Shown one piece after another: positions 45,215-53,332 of a stretch of 64,000 bases of DNA. The notes below the pieces were generated by a model, which had not been told where the DNA came from, did not search any database, and saw nothing but the letters and a program-made list of their open reading frames with translations. Numbering within the stretch: position 1 is the stretch's first letter; every line of letters starts with the position of its first letter. Position numbers and translations under genes: made by a program. The stretch is from Leisingera daeponensis (lineage in GTDB: Bacteria; Pseudomonadota; Alphaproteobacteria; Rhodobacterales; Rhodobacteraceae): NCBI RefSeq assembly GCF_019801465.1, contig NZ_JAHVJA010000002.1, positions 669,415-733,414 on the forward strand, read 5' to 3'.

Positions 45215-45937
45215 ATGAAAAAGGTATATTCCAGCGCCGCTGAAGCGCTCGACGGGCTGCTTCACGACGGCATGTTCATCGCCGCGGGCGGCTTCGGCCT
45301 CTGCGGCATCCCCGAGCTGCTGCTGCAGGCGATCAAGGACGCGGGCACCAAGGATCTGACCTTTGCCTCCAACAACGCGGGCGTTGACGATTTCGGCATC
45401 GGCATCCTGCTGCAGACCCGGCAGGTGAAAAAGATGATCTCCTCCTACGTGGGTGAGAACGCCGAATTCATGCGCCAGTACCTCAGCGGCGAGCTGGAAC
45501 TGGAATTCAACCCGCAAGGCACCCTGGCCGAGCGCATGCGCGCCGGCGGCGCGGGTATCCCGGGTTTCTTCACCAAGACCGGCGTCGGCACCGTGATTGC
45601 CGAGGGCAAGATGGAGAAGCAGTTCCCCACCGGCCCTGACGGCGCGATGGAAGATTACATCATGGAAGAAGGCATCTTTGCCGACCTCGCCATCGTCAAG
45701 GCCTGGAAAGCGGATGAGACCGGCAACCTGGTGTTCCGCAAGACCGCGCGCAACTTCAACGCGCCCGCCGCCACCTGCGGCAAGGTCTGCGTCGTCGAAG
45801 TCGAGGAAATCGTGCCCACTGGCTCACTGGATCCGGACACGATCCACCTGCCCGGCATCTATGTGCACCGCATCATTCAGGGCCAGCACGAGAAACGCAT
45901 CGAACAGCGCACCGTGCGCAAGCGGGAGGAAGCATAA
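45215..45937 (+). CDS. 3-oxoacid CoA-transferase subunit A
   Basis: This is the 240-residue A subunit of a two-subunit family I CoA transferase, which moves CoA between succinyl-CoA or acetyl-CoA and acetoacetate or another oxoacid. Signatures are [18 protein letters not shown] at the start and the CoA-binding [13 protein letters not shown] near residue 22. [15 protein letters not shown] near 48 matches the succinyl-CoA:3-oxoacid type (scoA/atoD-like). The stop overlaps the ATG of subunit B by one base (TAATG). The likely role is use of ketone bodies or PHB-derived acetoacetate. Confidence 0.94.
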   Translation: MKKVYSSAAEALDGLLHDGMFIAAGGFGLCGIPELLLQAIKDAGTKDLTFASNNAGVDDFGIGILLQTRQVKKMISSYVGENAEFMRQYLSGELELEFNPQGTLAERMRAGGAGIPGFFTKTGVGTVIAEGKMEKQFPTGPDGAMEDYIMEEGIFADLAIVKAWKADETGNLVFRKTARNFNAPAATCGKVCVVEVEEIVPTGSLDPDTIHLPGIYVHRIIQGQHEKRIEQRTVRKREEA

Positions 45938-46566
45938 TGCCCTGGGATCGCAATCAGATGGCGGCGCGCGCCGCACAGGAACTGCAGGACGGCTGGTATG
46001 TGAACCTCGGCATCGGCATCCCGACGCTGGTGTCCAACTACATCCCCGAAGGGGTTGAGGTCACGCTGCAATCGGAGAACGGCATGCTCGGCATGGGCCC
46101 CTTCCCCTATGAGGGTGAAGAGGATCCGGACCTGATCAACGCGGGCAAGCAGACCATTACCGAGCTGCCGCAGACCGCCTATTTCGACTCGGCGCAGTCG
46201 TTCGCGATGATCCGCGGCGGCAAGATCGCCATGGCGATCCTCGGCGCGATGGAAGTGGCCGAGAACGGCGACCTGGCGAACTGGATGATCCCCGGCAAGC
46301 TGGTCAAGGGAATGGGCGGCGCCATGGACCTGGTCGCGGGCGTCGGCCGCGTGGTGGTGGTGATGGACCACACCAACAAACACGGCGACAGCAAGGTGCT
46401 GAAGGAATGCACCCTGCCGCTGACCGGCAAGGGTGTGGTGGACCGGATCATCACCAATCTGGGTGTGCTGGACGTGGTCGAGGGCGGTCTGAAGATTGTC
46501 GAACTGGCGGATAGCGTCAGCGAGGACGAACTGCGCAGCGCGACCCAAGCGGCCATCGTGGATTGA
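45937..46566 (+). CDS. 3-oxoacid CoA-transferase subunit B
   Basis: This 209-residue B subunit contains the catalytic glutamate in [12 protein letters not shown] near residue 45, to which CoA is attached during the ping-pong reaction. Other conserved blocks are [17 protein letters not shown] near 22, [20 protein letters not shown] near 88 and [14 protein letters not shown] near 163. It is translationally coupled to subunit A and ends at a strong terminator, making a two-gene operon. Confidence 0.95.
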   Translation: MPWDRNQMAARAAQELQDGWYVNLGIGIPTLVSNYIPEGVEVTLQSENGMLGMGPFPYEGEEDPDLINAGKQTITELPQTAYFDSAQSFAMIRGGKIAMAILGAMEVAENGDLANWMIPGKLVKGMGGAMDLVAGVGRVVVVMDHTNKHGDSKVLKECTLPLTGKGVVDRIITNLGVLDVVEGGLKIVELADSVSEDELRSATQAAIVD

Positions 46567-46593
46567 GCAATCGGCTCCCGCAAAAAAGTAAAG

Positions 46594-46626
46594 ACGGCCC
46601 GCCAGTGACTGGCGGGCCGTTTCTTT
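46594..46626 (+). terminator. Rho-independent terminator after CoA transferase genes
   Basis: ACGGCCCGCCAGT and ACTGGCGGGCCGT form a 13-bp perfect inverted repeat around one G, followed by TTTCTTTT. It lies between convergent genes. Confidence 0.9.
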
Positions 46627-46632
46627 TCGGGC

Positions 46633-47109
46633 TCACACCCCAGCATTCAAGCCAGGACGGTGGCGCGGCCGCAGCGTGTGCCAGACCGCCCCTGCCGGCG
46701 GGTTGACGATTTCATACATATAGACACGCTTGTTGTACCAGTTGACGATCTTCTCCTCGCCGTCTTCAAAAACCACCACGCAATAGCTGCCCTGAGCCGG
46801 ATCGCAGCTGTCACGGCCGAGCCAGGTTACGATGACCGGATCCACCAGGTGCCGTTTAAACAGCACTGAGGCCTTGGTCATCTTGCCGGAGGCGTAAAGC
46901 CCGCCGGCAAACAATGCAGCAGCCAGCAGAATGAACCCGCTGCCTGAGAAGTTCCGGAAAGGGTTGGACTTTGCAATGCTGGGGCCAAAGGCAACAAAGA
47001 CCATTCTGCCAAAAAAGCCGGCAAACGCGATTGTCCCAATCAGAACAAGAGTGCTGGTCAGCTCTTCAGAACCCGCGGCCACCGCCGACGGATCAATACC
47101 TAAATCCAA
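46633..47109 (-). CDS. Uncharacterised protein with two membrane helices
   Basis: This 158-residue protein has two hydrophobic helices (about residues 18-40, STLVLIGTIAFAGFFGRMVF, and 56-72, GFILLAAALFAGGLYASG). A C-terminal globular part follows, with two cysteines (RDSCDPAQGSYCVVVFEDG) and a Trp/Tyr-rich stretch (NWYNKRVYMYEIV). I do not recognise the family. The start is TTG, with GGAGA eight bases upstream. It is convergent with the CoA transferase operon and shares its orientation with the transglycosylase gene. Confidence 0.75.
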   Translation of the reverse strand: MDLGIDPSAVAAGSEELTSTLVLIGTIAFAGFFGRMVFVAFGPSIAKSNPFRNFSGSGFILLAAALFAGGLYASGKMTKASVLFKRHLVDPVIVTWLGRDSCDPAQGSYCVVVFEDGEEKIVNWYNKRVYMYEIVNPPAGAVWHTLRPRHRPGLNAGV

Positions 47110-47248
47110 AATATGTCTCCAATGAATTGAGAACCTGAAAATACCGGACAGAAATCAGTCATCCCGGGCAGCAGCAAGGCCCGCCGCCAAGGGAAGCATA
47201 AACTTTCCGAGAAAACGCAGCGTCAGCCCGATTTAGGGAGCTGCACGC

Positions 47249-48058
47249 CTAGTTCTGCATCCGGAATACACAGCCGTCGGACAGGAACAGCGGCGGCGTC
47301 AGGCACAGGCCCCGCGCCACTTGGTACGCGGCCAGCACCTTGGGCACATAATCGCGCGTCTCAGCGTAGGGCGGCACCCCCTTGTGCGCACGCACCGCCC
47401 CCTCGCCCGCGTTGTAACCGGCCAGCACCAGCATCGGGTCGCCGCCGAATTCTTTCATCAGCCAGTCAAGATACCGGATTCCGCCCGAGATGTTCTGCTT
47501 GGCCTCCAGGGCGTCGCTGACTCCGAAACGCGCGGCCGTGTCAGGCATCAGTTGCATCAAGCCCTGCGCGCCTGCGGAACTGACCGCATCGGATTTGCCT
47601 GCGGATTCGACGGCGATCACCGCCAGGACCAGCGCCGGCGACACCTCGGTGCCAACGCTTTCGGTCAAAATCTGCACGCCGCGCGCCTGAACGATGTCCT
47701 GCATCAGCTGCAGCCGCGGCGCCGCCAGCCCCTTGGCACCGTTCAAGGCCTGCATGGCGTCATCCAGCCGTCCCGGCCCAGCGCCTTCCAGCCCCGGCGC
47801 CACCTTGTCCCAGAACCAGCCGTACCGCCCGGCGGCAGGGACGGCGGCCGCCTCTCCAGCCACTGGCACGGCAGGTGCGGCAATCTTGGCCTCGGGTTCA
47901 GGCTCAATCTGCACGGTGATGCGCTTGCCCGCCCCCGGAGCCGGCGGTTTGACACGCTTTGCCTCGAACTCAGGAAAGGGCTCCGGCGCCTCTTGCCCCG
48001 GCACAGCCTGGGGCAAGGCGCACAGTACCGCTGCCAAAACCGCTTTACGCACGGACAT
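47249..48058 (-). CDS. Periplasmic lytic transglycosylase, SLT domain
   Basis: This 269-residue protein has a signal peptide (MSVRKAVLAAVLCALPQAVPG), a Pro/Ala-rich linker and a C-terminal SLT/goose-lysozyme-like domain (about 130-245). The catalytic Glu is in LAVIAVESAGKSDAVS, followed by GAQGLMQLMPDTAARFG and LVLAGYNAGEGAVRAHKG. It cleaves peptidoglycan glycan strands to 1,6-anhydro products. It lies next to the tad pilus locus on the opposite strand. Transglycosylases often open the wall for such machines, but a link here is only positional. Confidence 0.93.
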   Translation of the reverse strand: MSVRKAVLAAVLCALPQAVPGQEAPEPFPEFEAKRVKPPAPGAGKRITVQIEPEPEAKIAAPAVPVAGEAAAVPAAGRYGWFWDKVAPGLEGAGPGRLDDAMQALNGAKGLAAPRLQLMQDIVQARGVQILTESVGTEVSPALVLAVIAVESAGKSDAVSSAGAQGLMQLMPDTAARFGVSDALEAKQNISGGIRYLDWLMKEFGGDPMLVLAGYNAGEGAVRAHKGVPPYAETRDYVPKVLAAYQVARGLCLTPPLFLSDGCVFRMQN

Positions 48059-48416
48059 TGCTCTGCCTGCCTTAGGTTTCTTTTGCCAAAAGACTCGGAA
48101 ACCCGGAGCGCAAAAGCCAGCCTTTCCGCCTCAGAATCTGGCGTATTCGCCATATTTGCCCCCGACTGGCGCGGAAATACCACGGGACGCCGGCTGGTAA
48201 TGTTTTTTTAACCCGGCAAAAACAGTGCGTTACGGCAATTCTTTTTGAAAAGTTAAATTTGGGCAACAATTTCCGGCTTTCAGCCCAAATCCTGCCACGC
48301 TGCACTGGCTATATGTATTCATCCAAGCCGGACAGGAACCAAAGCTGGTGAGAGAGCAGGTTCCAGAGCGACGGCGGGATGTAGCAAATTCAGAGATCCT
48401 TTGGAGGGACCATACC
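48059..48416. promoter_or_regulatory. Upstream region of the flp/tad locus (358 bases)
   Basis: The region lies between the divergent transglycosylase and pilin genes. It has an AT-rich core (about 48195-48290, with runs such as TTTTTTTAACC and TTTTTGAAAAGTTAAATTT) that likely holds the pilin promoter. The pilin ribosome site is GGAGGG at about 48403. No gene is supported; a reading frame that runs into the pilin from 48348 is just an upstream extension. Confidence 0.6.
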
Positions 48417-48623
48417 ATGATCAAGTTCATCAAAAACTTCCGCAAAGACGAAGACGGCGCCGTGACTGTTGACTGGGTTGTGCTGACCGCAGCTGTCGCC
48501 GCTCTGGCCGGCGTTGCCTACACCAGCGTTGCAAGCGGCGTGGACAGCGTTGCAGACGCAACCGGCACCGCCCTGACCAACTCCGTGCCGACCACCTACA
48601 GCCTGGGCACCAACCCGTCCTAA
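48417..48623 (+). CDS. flp: Flp-type IVb pilin
   Basis: This 68-residue pilin precursor starts MIKFIKNFRKDEDGAVTVDW. The short basic leader ends at Gly14, the expected cleavage point for the prepilin peptidase, leaving AVTVDWVVLTAAVAALAGVA as the hydrophobic mature N-terminus. Standard Flp pilins have a Glu-Tyr pair at +5/+6 of the mature protein; this one has Asp-Trp. It is the first gene of the tad locus and is followed by a hairpin, which would let pilin be made in excess of the machinery. Confidence 0.88.
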   Translation: MIKFIKNFRKDEDGAVTVDWVVLTAAVAALAGVAYTSVASGVDSVADATGTALTNSVPTTYSLGTNPS

Positions 48624-48653
48624 GCTTCGGCTGACGTCGAACAAAGCTTTGGA

Positions 48654-48684
48654 AGCCGCCTGCCCTCCAGCGGGCGGCTTTCCT
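48654..48684 (+). terminator. Hairpin/partial terminator after flp
   Basis: AAGCCGCC and GGCGGCTT form an 8-bp stem, extendable inward by GC pairs, followed by a short T/C tail (TCCTC). It probably ends or stabilises most pilin transcripts and attenuates the downstream genes. Confidence 0.6.
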
Positions 48685-48799
48685 CATGGTTTCTGCCGCG
48701 CCAGGCGGCTGCGGACTTTCAGCCGCAAAACATGATGACCGGAACCTAAGCAGAGTCATTGTTCAGCACCCCGGCTGGGCATTTGACCGAAGGAGCGTC

Positions 48800-49657
48800 A
48801 TGCGTACAGTATTCGGACTTGTTCTCATCCTGGGCGTCGCTTTGGCCGGCGGCGCTGTGATGATGGCGAAAAAATATATCAGCTCATACCAGCAGGCTCT
48901 GGCTCAGGAACGCGCATCCCGTGTGGAAGCGGTTCCCACCGTCGACATTTTCGTTGCGACGGACACTTTGAAATACGGCCATCGGCTGACCAAGGAAAAC
49001 GTCCGTCTGGTCCGCTGGCCTCAGGAAAGCCTGCCCGAAGGCGTGTTCACCACAATGGAAGCGCTGTTCCCGCCGGGCGCCGACGAGACCCCCCGCGTCA
49101 TTCTGCGGACGATGGAAAAGAATGAGGCGATCATGGCCAGCAAGGTCACGCTTCCGGGTGAGGACGCCGGCATCACCTCGCGGCTTGAACGCGGCATGCG
49201 TGCCTTTGCAATCCGGGTGGATGTCTCCTCCGGCGTCTCGGGCTTCCTCCGCCCAGGTGACAGGGTCGACATCTACTGGACCGGCCAGGTGCGTCAGGCC
49301 GGCGCCACGGAGGGCGAATTCACCCGGCTGATCGAAACCAACGTCGAGCTGATTGCAGTCGACCAGAAAGCAAATAATGACATCAGCGGCGCAATCATCG
49401 CCCGCACGGTCACAGTGGCCGCCCGGCCGGAACAGGTTGCGGCTCTGGCCCAGGCACAGAGCACCGGCAAGCTGACCCTGGCACTGGTGGGCGCAGGTGA
49501 TGACACGGTGGCCTCGGTCATCGAAGTCGATCAGCGCAAGCTCCTGGGCCTTGGTGCGATCGAAGCCCAACCGGAGGTGGAGCGGGAAAAAGTCTGCACC
49601 ATCCGCACCCGCCGCGGTGCAGAAGTTCTGGAAATCCCGATCCCCTGCACAAACTAG
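48800..49657 (+). CDS. cpaB: Flp pilus assembly protein CpaB/RcpC
   Basis: This 285-residue periplasmic protein is anchored by an N-terminal helix (FGLVLILGVALAGGAVMM). An SAF domain (about 45-110, DIFVATDTLKYGHRLTKENV) precedes the RcpC/CpaB domain (about 120-250, MRAFAIRVDVSSGVSGFLRP and GDRVDIYW). CpaB stabilises or gates the secretin in tad systems. The ATG is preceded by AAGGAG. It is the second gene of the tad locus. Confidence 0.93.
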   Translation: MRTVFGLVLILGVALAGGAVMMAKKYISSYQQALAQERASRVEAVPTVDIFVATDTLKYGHRLTKENVRLVRWPQESLPEGVFTTMEALFPPGADETPRVILRTMEKNEAIMASKVTLPGEDAGITSRLERGMRAFAIRVDVSSGVSGFLRPGDRVDIYWTGQVRQAGATEGEFTRLIETNVELIAVDQKANNDISGAIIARTVTVAARPEQVAALAQAQSTGKLTLALVGAGDDTVASVIEVDQRKLLGLGAIEAQPEVEREKVCTIRTRRGAEVLEIPIPCTN

Positions 49658-49872
49658 AATTCTCATTCTTGCACAAAGCGTTATCAGGCCCAGCCGCCCT
49701 TCCCCTGCGAAGGGCGGCTGAATTGCCTGTTGCCAAGGCCCCACATCGCCTGCTGCTTAGGAAAGGCCGCGAAACCATTGATTCTTGCAATAATTCGGGA
49801 ACTGCACCACAGTGCGGGAAACAGCGGGCGAAAAGACCCGGATTTTGAGGCGTGATCGGAAAGGCAGGTCAC

Positions 49873-51279
49873 ATGGCAATTCGACGGTTCGTGGCGGCGG
49901 CCCTGATGGGGCTTTCGCTAATTGGCATACCGAATGCAGATGGGGCATCGGCGCAATCTTTGCGGGTGGTGAAAAAGGGCACGGCAGCAACGCTTGACGT
50001 GCCGATGAACCGCGCCGTGGTGGTGGAAAGCGAAACCCCCTTTGCGGAGCTCAGCATCGCCAACCCCAGCATTGCTGACATTTCCTCCCTCTCCGACCGC
50101 ACCATCTATGTGCTGGGCAAATCGCCCGGCCTGACCACGCTGACGCTGCTGGACGGCTCCGGCCGGCTGATCACCAACGTGGATGTGCGGGTCGCCGCGG
50201 ATGTCACTGAATTCAAGCAGCGCCTGCGCCAGATCCTGCCGAACGAAAAAATCGAGGTGCGGACCGCGAATGACGGCATCGTGCTGTCCGGCACGGTATC
50301 CAGCTCGGCCCGCCTGCAGCGGGCACTGGACCTGGCAGAGCGCTATGCGCCGGAGCGGGTCAGCAACCTGATGTCGGTCGGCGGCGTGCAGCAGGTGATG
50401 CTCAAGGTCCGCTTTGCCGAAATGCAGCGCTCTGTCTCCAAATCGCTCAGCGCCTCTCTGGGCTTCAACGGCGGCACCGGCAATGGCCGCACCGGCGGCG
50501 TCAACACGCTGAACACTTCTGGCGCCCTGGCCAACTCGCTGGCCGGCAACATTCCCGCCGCCAACGAAAACACCGGCGCCTTCCTGTTCGGCTTCAATGC
50601 TGGCTCCGTGCAGGTCAGCCTGCTGCTGGAAGCCCTGGAGCAGAAAGGCGTTGTCCGCACCCTGGCCGAACCCAACCTCTCTGCCCTGTCCGGACAAGAA
50701 GCCAAGTTCCTGGCCGGCGGAGAATATCCGGTTCCCGTTGCCCAGGAAAACGGCGTTATCACCATTGAATTCAAGCCCTTCGGGATTGAGCTGAACTTCA
50801 TCCCCCGGGTGGTCGACGGTGACCTGATCAATCTGGAACTGAACGCGGCTGTCTCCGCGATCGATCCGACGAACTCGCTGGAACTCAGCGGCCTCACCAT
50901 CGACGCCTTCTCCCGCCGCGAAACCTCGACCACGGTTGAAATGCGCGACGGCGAAAGCTTTGCCATTGCGGGGTTGATCCGCGACGAGTTCCTCGACAAT
51001 TCCTCTCAACTGCCCTGGCTGGGCGACGTGCCGGTCCTGGGCGCGCTGTTCCGTAGCGCCGACTACCAGCGCGAACAGACCGAGCTGGTCATCATCATCA
51101 GCGCCCATCTGGTCACCCCGACCCGCGGCGAGGCGCTGACGCTGCCGACCGACCGGGTCGCGCCGCCCAGCGAAAAGGACCTGTTCCTGTTCGGGCGCAC
51201 CGCCCGCACCAAAAACGGCCCTGCTGCCGAAGTGGCCAAGCAGGATTTCAACGGCTCTTACGGCTACGTGCTGGACTGA
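49873..51279 (+). CDS. cpaC: Outer-membrane secretin CpaC/RcpA
   Basis: This 468-residue protein has a signal peptide (to about residue 35, ending GASAQS). An N-terminal pilus-assembly domain (about 38-105, DVPMNRAVVVESETPFAELS) and a BON-like region (about 110-175) follow. The C-terminal type II/III secretin domain (about 235-430) carries VRTLAEPNLSALSGQEAKFL and the final DNSSQLPWLGDVPVLGALFR. It forms the pore through which the Flp pilus leaves the cell. I use the ATG after GGCAGGTCAC rather than one seven codons earlier. Confidence 0.95.
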   Translation: MAIRRFVAAALMGLSLIGIPNADGASAQSLRVVKKGTAATLDVPMNRAVVVESETPFAELSIANPSIADISSLSDRTIYVLGKSPGLTTLTLLDGSGRLITNVDVRVAADVTEFKQRLRQILPNEKIEVRTANDGIVLSGTVSSSARLQRALDLAERYAPERVSNLMSVGGVQQVMLKVRFAEMQRSVSKSLSASLGFNGGTGNGRTGGVNTLNTSGALANSLAGNIPAANENTGAFLFGFNAGSVQVSLLLEALEQKGVVRTLAEPNLSALSGQEAKFLAGGEYPVPVAQENGVITIEFKPFGIELNFIPRVVDGDLINLELNAAVSAIDPTNSLELSGLTIDAFSRRETSTTVEMRDGESFAIAGLIRDEFLDNSSQLPWLGDVPVLGALFRSADYQREQTELVIIISAHLVTPTRGEALTLPTDRVAPPSEKDLFLFGRTARTKNGPAAEVAKQDFNGSYGYVLD

Positions 51280-51294
51280 TAGGGAGTGGCACAG

Positions 51295-51924
51295 ATGATC
51301 AGAACCGCTGCAATTCTCGGCCTCCTCCTGACTGCCGCCGCCTGCGAGCGGGAAGCCGGACGGGAACTGAACCGCAAGGCAACCTTCGGCGAAGCCACTC
51401 TCAACAACGCCGCGGTGATGAGCGGCGAGCGCAACTACGCGATCCAGCTGGCCAGCCGGTTCGCCAAGGAAGTGCCCAACACCATCAACTTTGATTTCGA
51501 CAGTGCCCGCCTGGACCAGACCGCCCGCTCGGTGCTGGACCGCCAGGCGCATTGGATCAAGCAGTTCCCCGAGGTGCGTTTCCGCGTCTTCGGCCACACC
51601 GATGCGGTGGGCAGCAACGCCTACAACCGCGCGCTTGGCCTGCGCCGGGCCCGGGCCGCGGTGAATTACCTGGTTTCACGCGGCATCAGCCGCAGCCGTC
51701 TGGAGGCGGTGATCTCGCACGGCGAGACTCAGCCGCTGATTCCGACACCCGAGCGTGAACGCCGCAACCGCCGGACGGTGACCGAGGTGAGCGGCTTCCT
51801 GAAGCGCCACCCCTCGGTGCTGGACGGCAAATACGCCCAGATCATCTACCGCGAGTATCTGGAAAGCGCCGTGCCAGAGACGACCCTGTCCGCAGAGAAG
51901 TCGCTTTCACGTTCTCTGCAGTAA
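51295..51924 (+). CDS. OmpA-like lipoprotein of the tad locus
   Basis: This 209-residue protein has a lipoprotein signal (MIRTAAILGLLLTAAACERE, lipidated Cys near residue 18). Its OmpA-C peptidoglycan-binding domain (about 60-165) contains INFDFDSARLDQTARSVL, FGHTDAVGSNAYNRALGLRR and RRNRRTVTEV. It likely anchors the secretin assembly to the cell wall, the role of the OmpA-like proteins seen in alphaproteobacterial tad loci. The ATG used follows GGGAG; a GTG three codons earlier is possible. Confidence 0.9.
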   Translation: MIRTAAILGLLLTAAACEREAGRELNRKATFGEATLNNAAVMSGERNYAIQLASRFAKEVPNTINFDFDSARLDQTARSVLDRQAHWIKQFPEVRFRVFGHTDAVGSNAYNRALGLRRARAAVNYLVSRGISRSRLEAVISHGETQPLIPTPERERRNRRTVTEVSGFLKRHPSVLDGKYAQIIYREYLESAVPETTLSAEKSLSRSLQ

Positions 51925-51965
51925 GCGGTTTGCGCCTTACAGCGGTTACGAAGTAGTAACAATTC

Positions 51966-51985
51966 CCCATATTTGGGGATTTTTG
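51966..51985 (+). terminator. Short hairpin before tadZ
   Basis: TCCCC / GGGGA close an ATATTT loop and are followed by TTTTT. The stem is only five base pairs, so it is at most a weak terminator. The AT-rich sequence around it may also hold an internal promoter for tadZ and later genes. Confidence 0.4.
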
Positions 51986-52069
51986 GCCCCAATATCGCCT
52001 AGATTGCCGCCGACATTGTTTCCAAGAGGCGGACTGTGCCCGAAGCCCGGTCTGCCCAAGTGAACAAGG

Positions 52070-53308
52070 ATGATGGCGATGAGCAGCGGTATGCCGCAAA
52101 CAGAGACACCTGCGATTGTTGCCTGCACGGTCAGCCGCGACGTGCAGAATTTCGACCTCCTGATCGAAGACATGGAAGCCGCCCTTGGCGAAGCCTGGGG
52201 CGATCTGGGCTTCACAGAAGCCCTGGCCTTCTTCGGTCAGGCTGAGGCGGAACCGCTGCAATTCATCGCCCTGGCCATCGACAGTGCCGACGAAGGTGAC
52301 CTGCCGCTGATGGGAGAGATCATCAGCCAGGCAAAATCGCGCGGCATCAAGGTGATCCTGATTGCCGAGGACGTGACGCCCGCCGCGCTGCACACGCTGC
52401 TGCGCCAGGGGGCCGACGAGTTTGTCCCCTACCCGCTGCCCGAGCAGGAACTGCAAGCGGCCATTGAACGGCTGCAGGCCCCGCCCCCGCCAACGGTGCA
52501 GAACCCGCACCAGCTGCAATCCGGCAGCCAGCGCGAAGGCGCGGTTATCGTCTGCCACGGGCTGGCCGGCGGCACCGGTTCCACCACGATGGCCGTGAAC
52601 CTCGCCTGGGAGCTTGCTGCGCTCAGCGAGCGCGAAGAGCCCAGCGTCTGCCTGCTGGATCTGGACCTGCAGGCCGGCTCGGTCTCGACCTACCTTGACC
52701 TGCCCCGCCGCGAAGCAGTGATGGAAATGCTCAGCGAATCCGAGAGCATGGACGAGGATCTGTTCGGCCAGGCGCTTCTGCCGTTCCAGGAAAAACTGCA
52801 GGTTCTGACAGCGCCGTCCGAAATGGTGCCGCTGGATCTTTTGTCACCCGAAGACATTGCGCGCGTGGTCGGGCTGGCGCGCAGCCATTTTGACTTTGTC
52901 GTCATCGATATGCCGCACACGCTGGTGCAATGGTCCGAAACGGTCCTGAACATGGCACATGTCTATTTCGCTTTGATCGAACTGGACATGCGTTCGGCCC
53001 AGAACGCACTGCGGCTGAAGCGGGCGCTTCAGGCCGAAGACCTGCCGCTCGAAAAGCTGCGCTTTGCGCTGAACCGGGCACCGAAGTTCACCGATCTGAC
53101 CGGCAAGAGCCGGGTCAAGCGGATGGCCGAGTCCCTGGGAATTTCGATCGATCTGCAGCTGCCTGACGGCGGCAAGCAGATCCTGCAGAGCTGCGATCAC
53201 GGGCTGCCGCTGGCTGTCTCTGCCGCGAAGAACCCGTTGCGCAAGGAAATCGCCAAGCTCGCAGCCTCGCTGCATGAACTGGGCCGCAGCGAAGCAGAAG
53301 CCGCCTGA
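52070..53308 (+). CDS. cpaE: Pilus assembly ATPase-like protein TadZ/CpaE
   Basis: This 412-residue protein combines an N-terminal receiver-like domain (about 15-130, including IKVILIAEDVTPAALHTLL) with a ParA/MinD-like domain (about 155-395). TadZ localises the pilus machine at the pole. The P-loop reads GLAGGTGSTTMAVNLA, lacking both the signature and Walker lysines of KGGxGKTT. The later DLDLQAGSVSTYLDL and FDFVVIDMPHTL segments are present. It probably binds rather than hydrolyses ATP. Three ATGs lie close together near the start, so the first few residues are uncertain. Confidence 0.92.
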   Translation: MMAMSSGMPQTETPAIVACTVSRDVQNFDLLIEDMEAALGEAWGDLGFTEALAFFGQAEAEPLQFIALAIDSADEGDLPLMGEIISQAKSRGIKVILIAEDVTPAALHTLLRQGADEFVPYPLPEQELQAAIERLQAPPPPTVQNPHQLQSGSQREGAVIVCHGLAGGTGSTTMAVNLAWELAALSEREEPSVCLLDLDLQAGSVSTYLDLPRREAVMEMLSESESMDEDLFGQALLPFQEKLQVLTAPSEMVPLDLLSPEDIARVVGLARSHFDFVVIDMPHTLVQWSETVLNMAHVYFALIELDMRSAQNALRLKRALQAEDLPLEKLRFALNRAPKFTDLTGKSRVKRMAESLGISIDLQLPDGGKQILQSCDHGLPLAVSAAKNPLRKEIAKLAASLHELGRSEAEAA

Positions 53309-53332
53309 ACGGCCTAACTTGAGGGTGAGTTG

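Noticed and set aside
49918..51597. A 559-codon minus-strand open frame opposite the secretin gene
   Set aside because: It is antisense to cpaC and the OmpA-like gene, with no recognisable domain.
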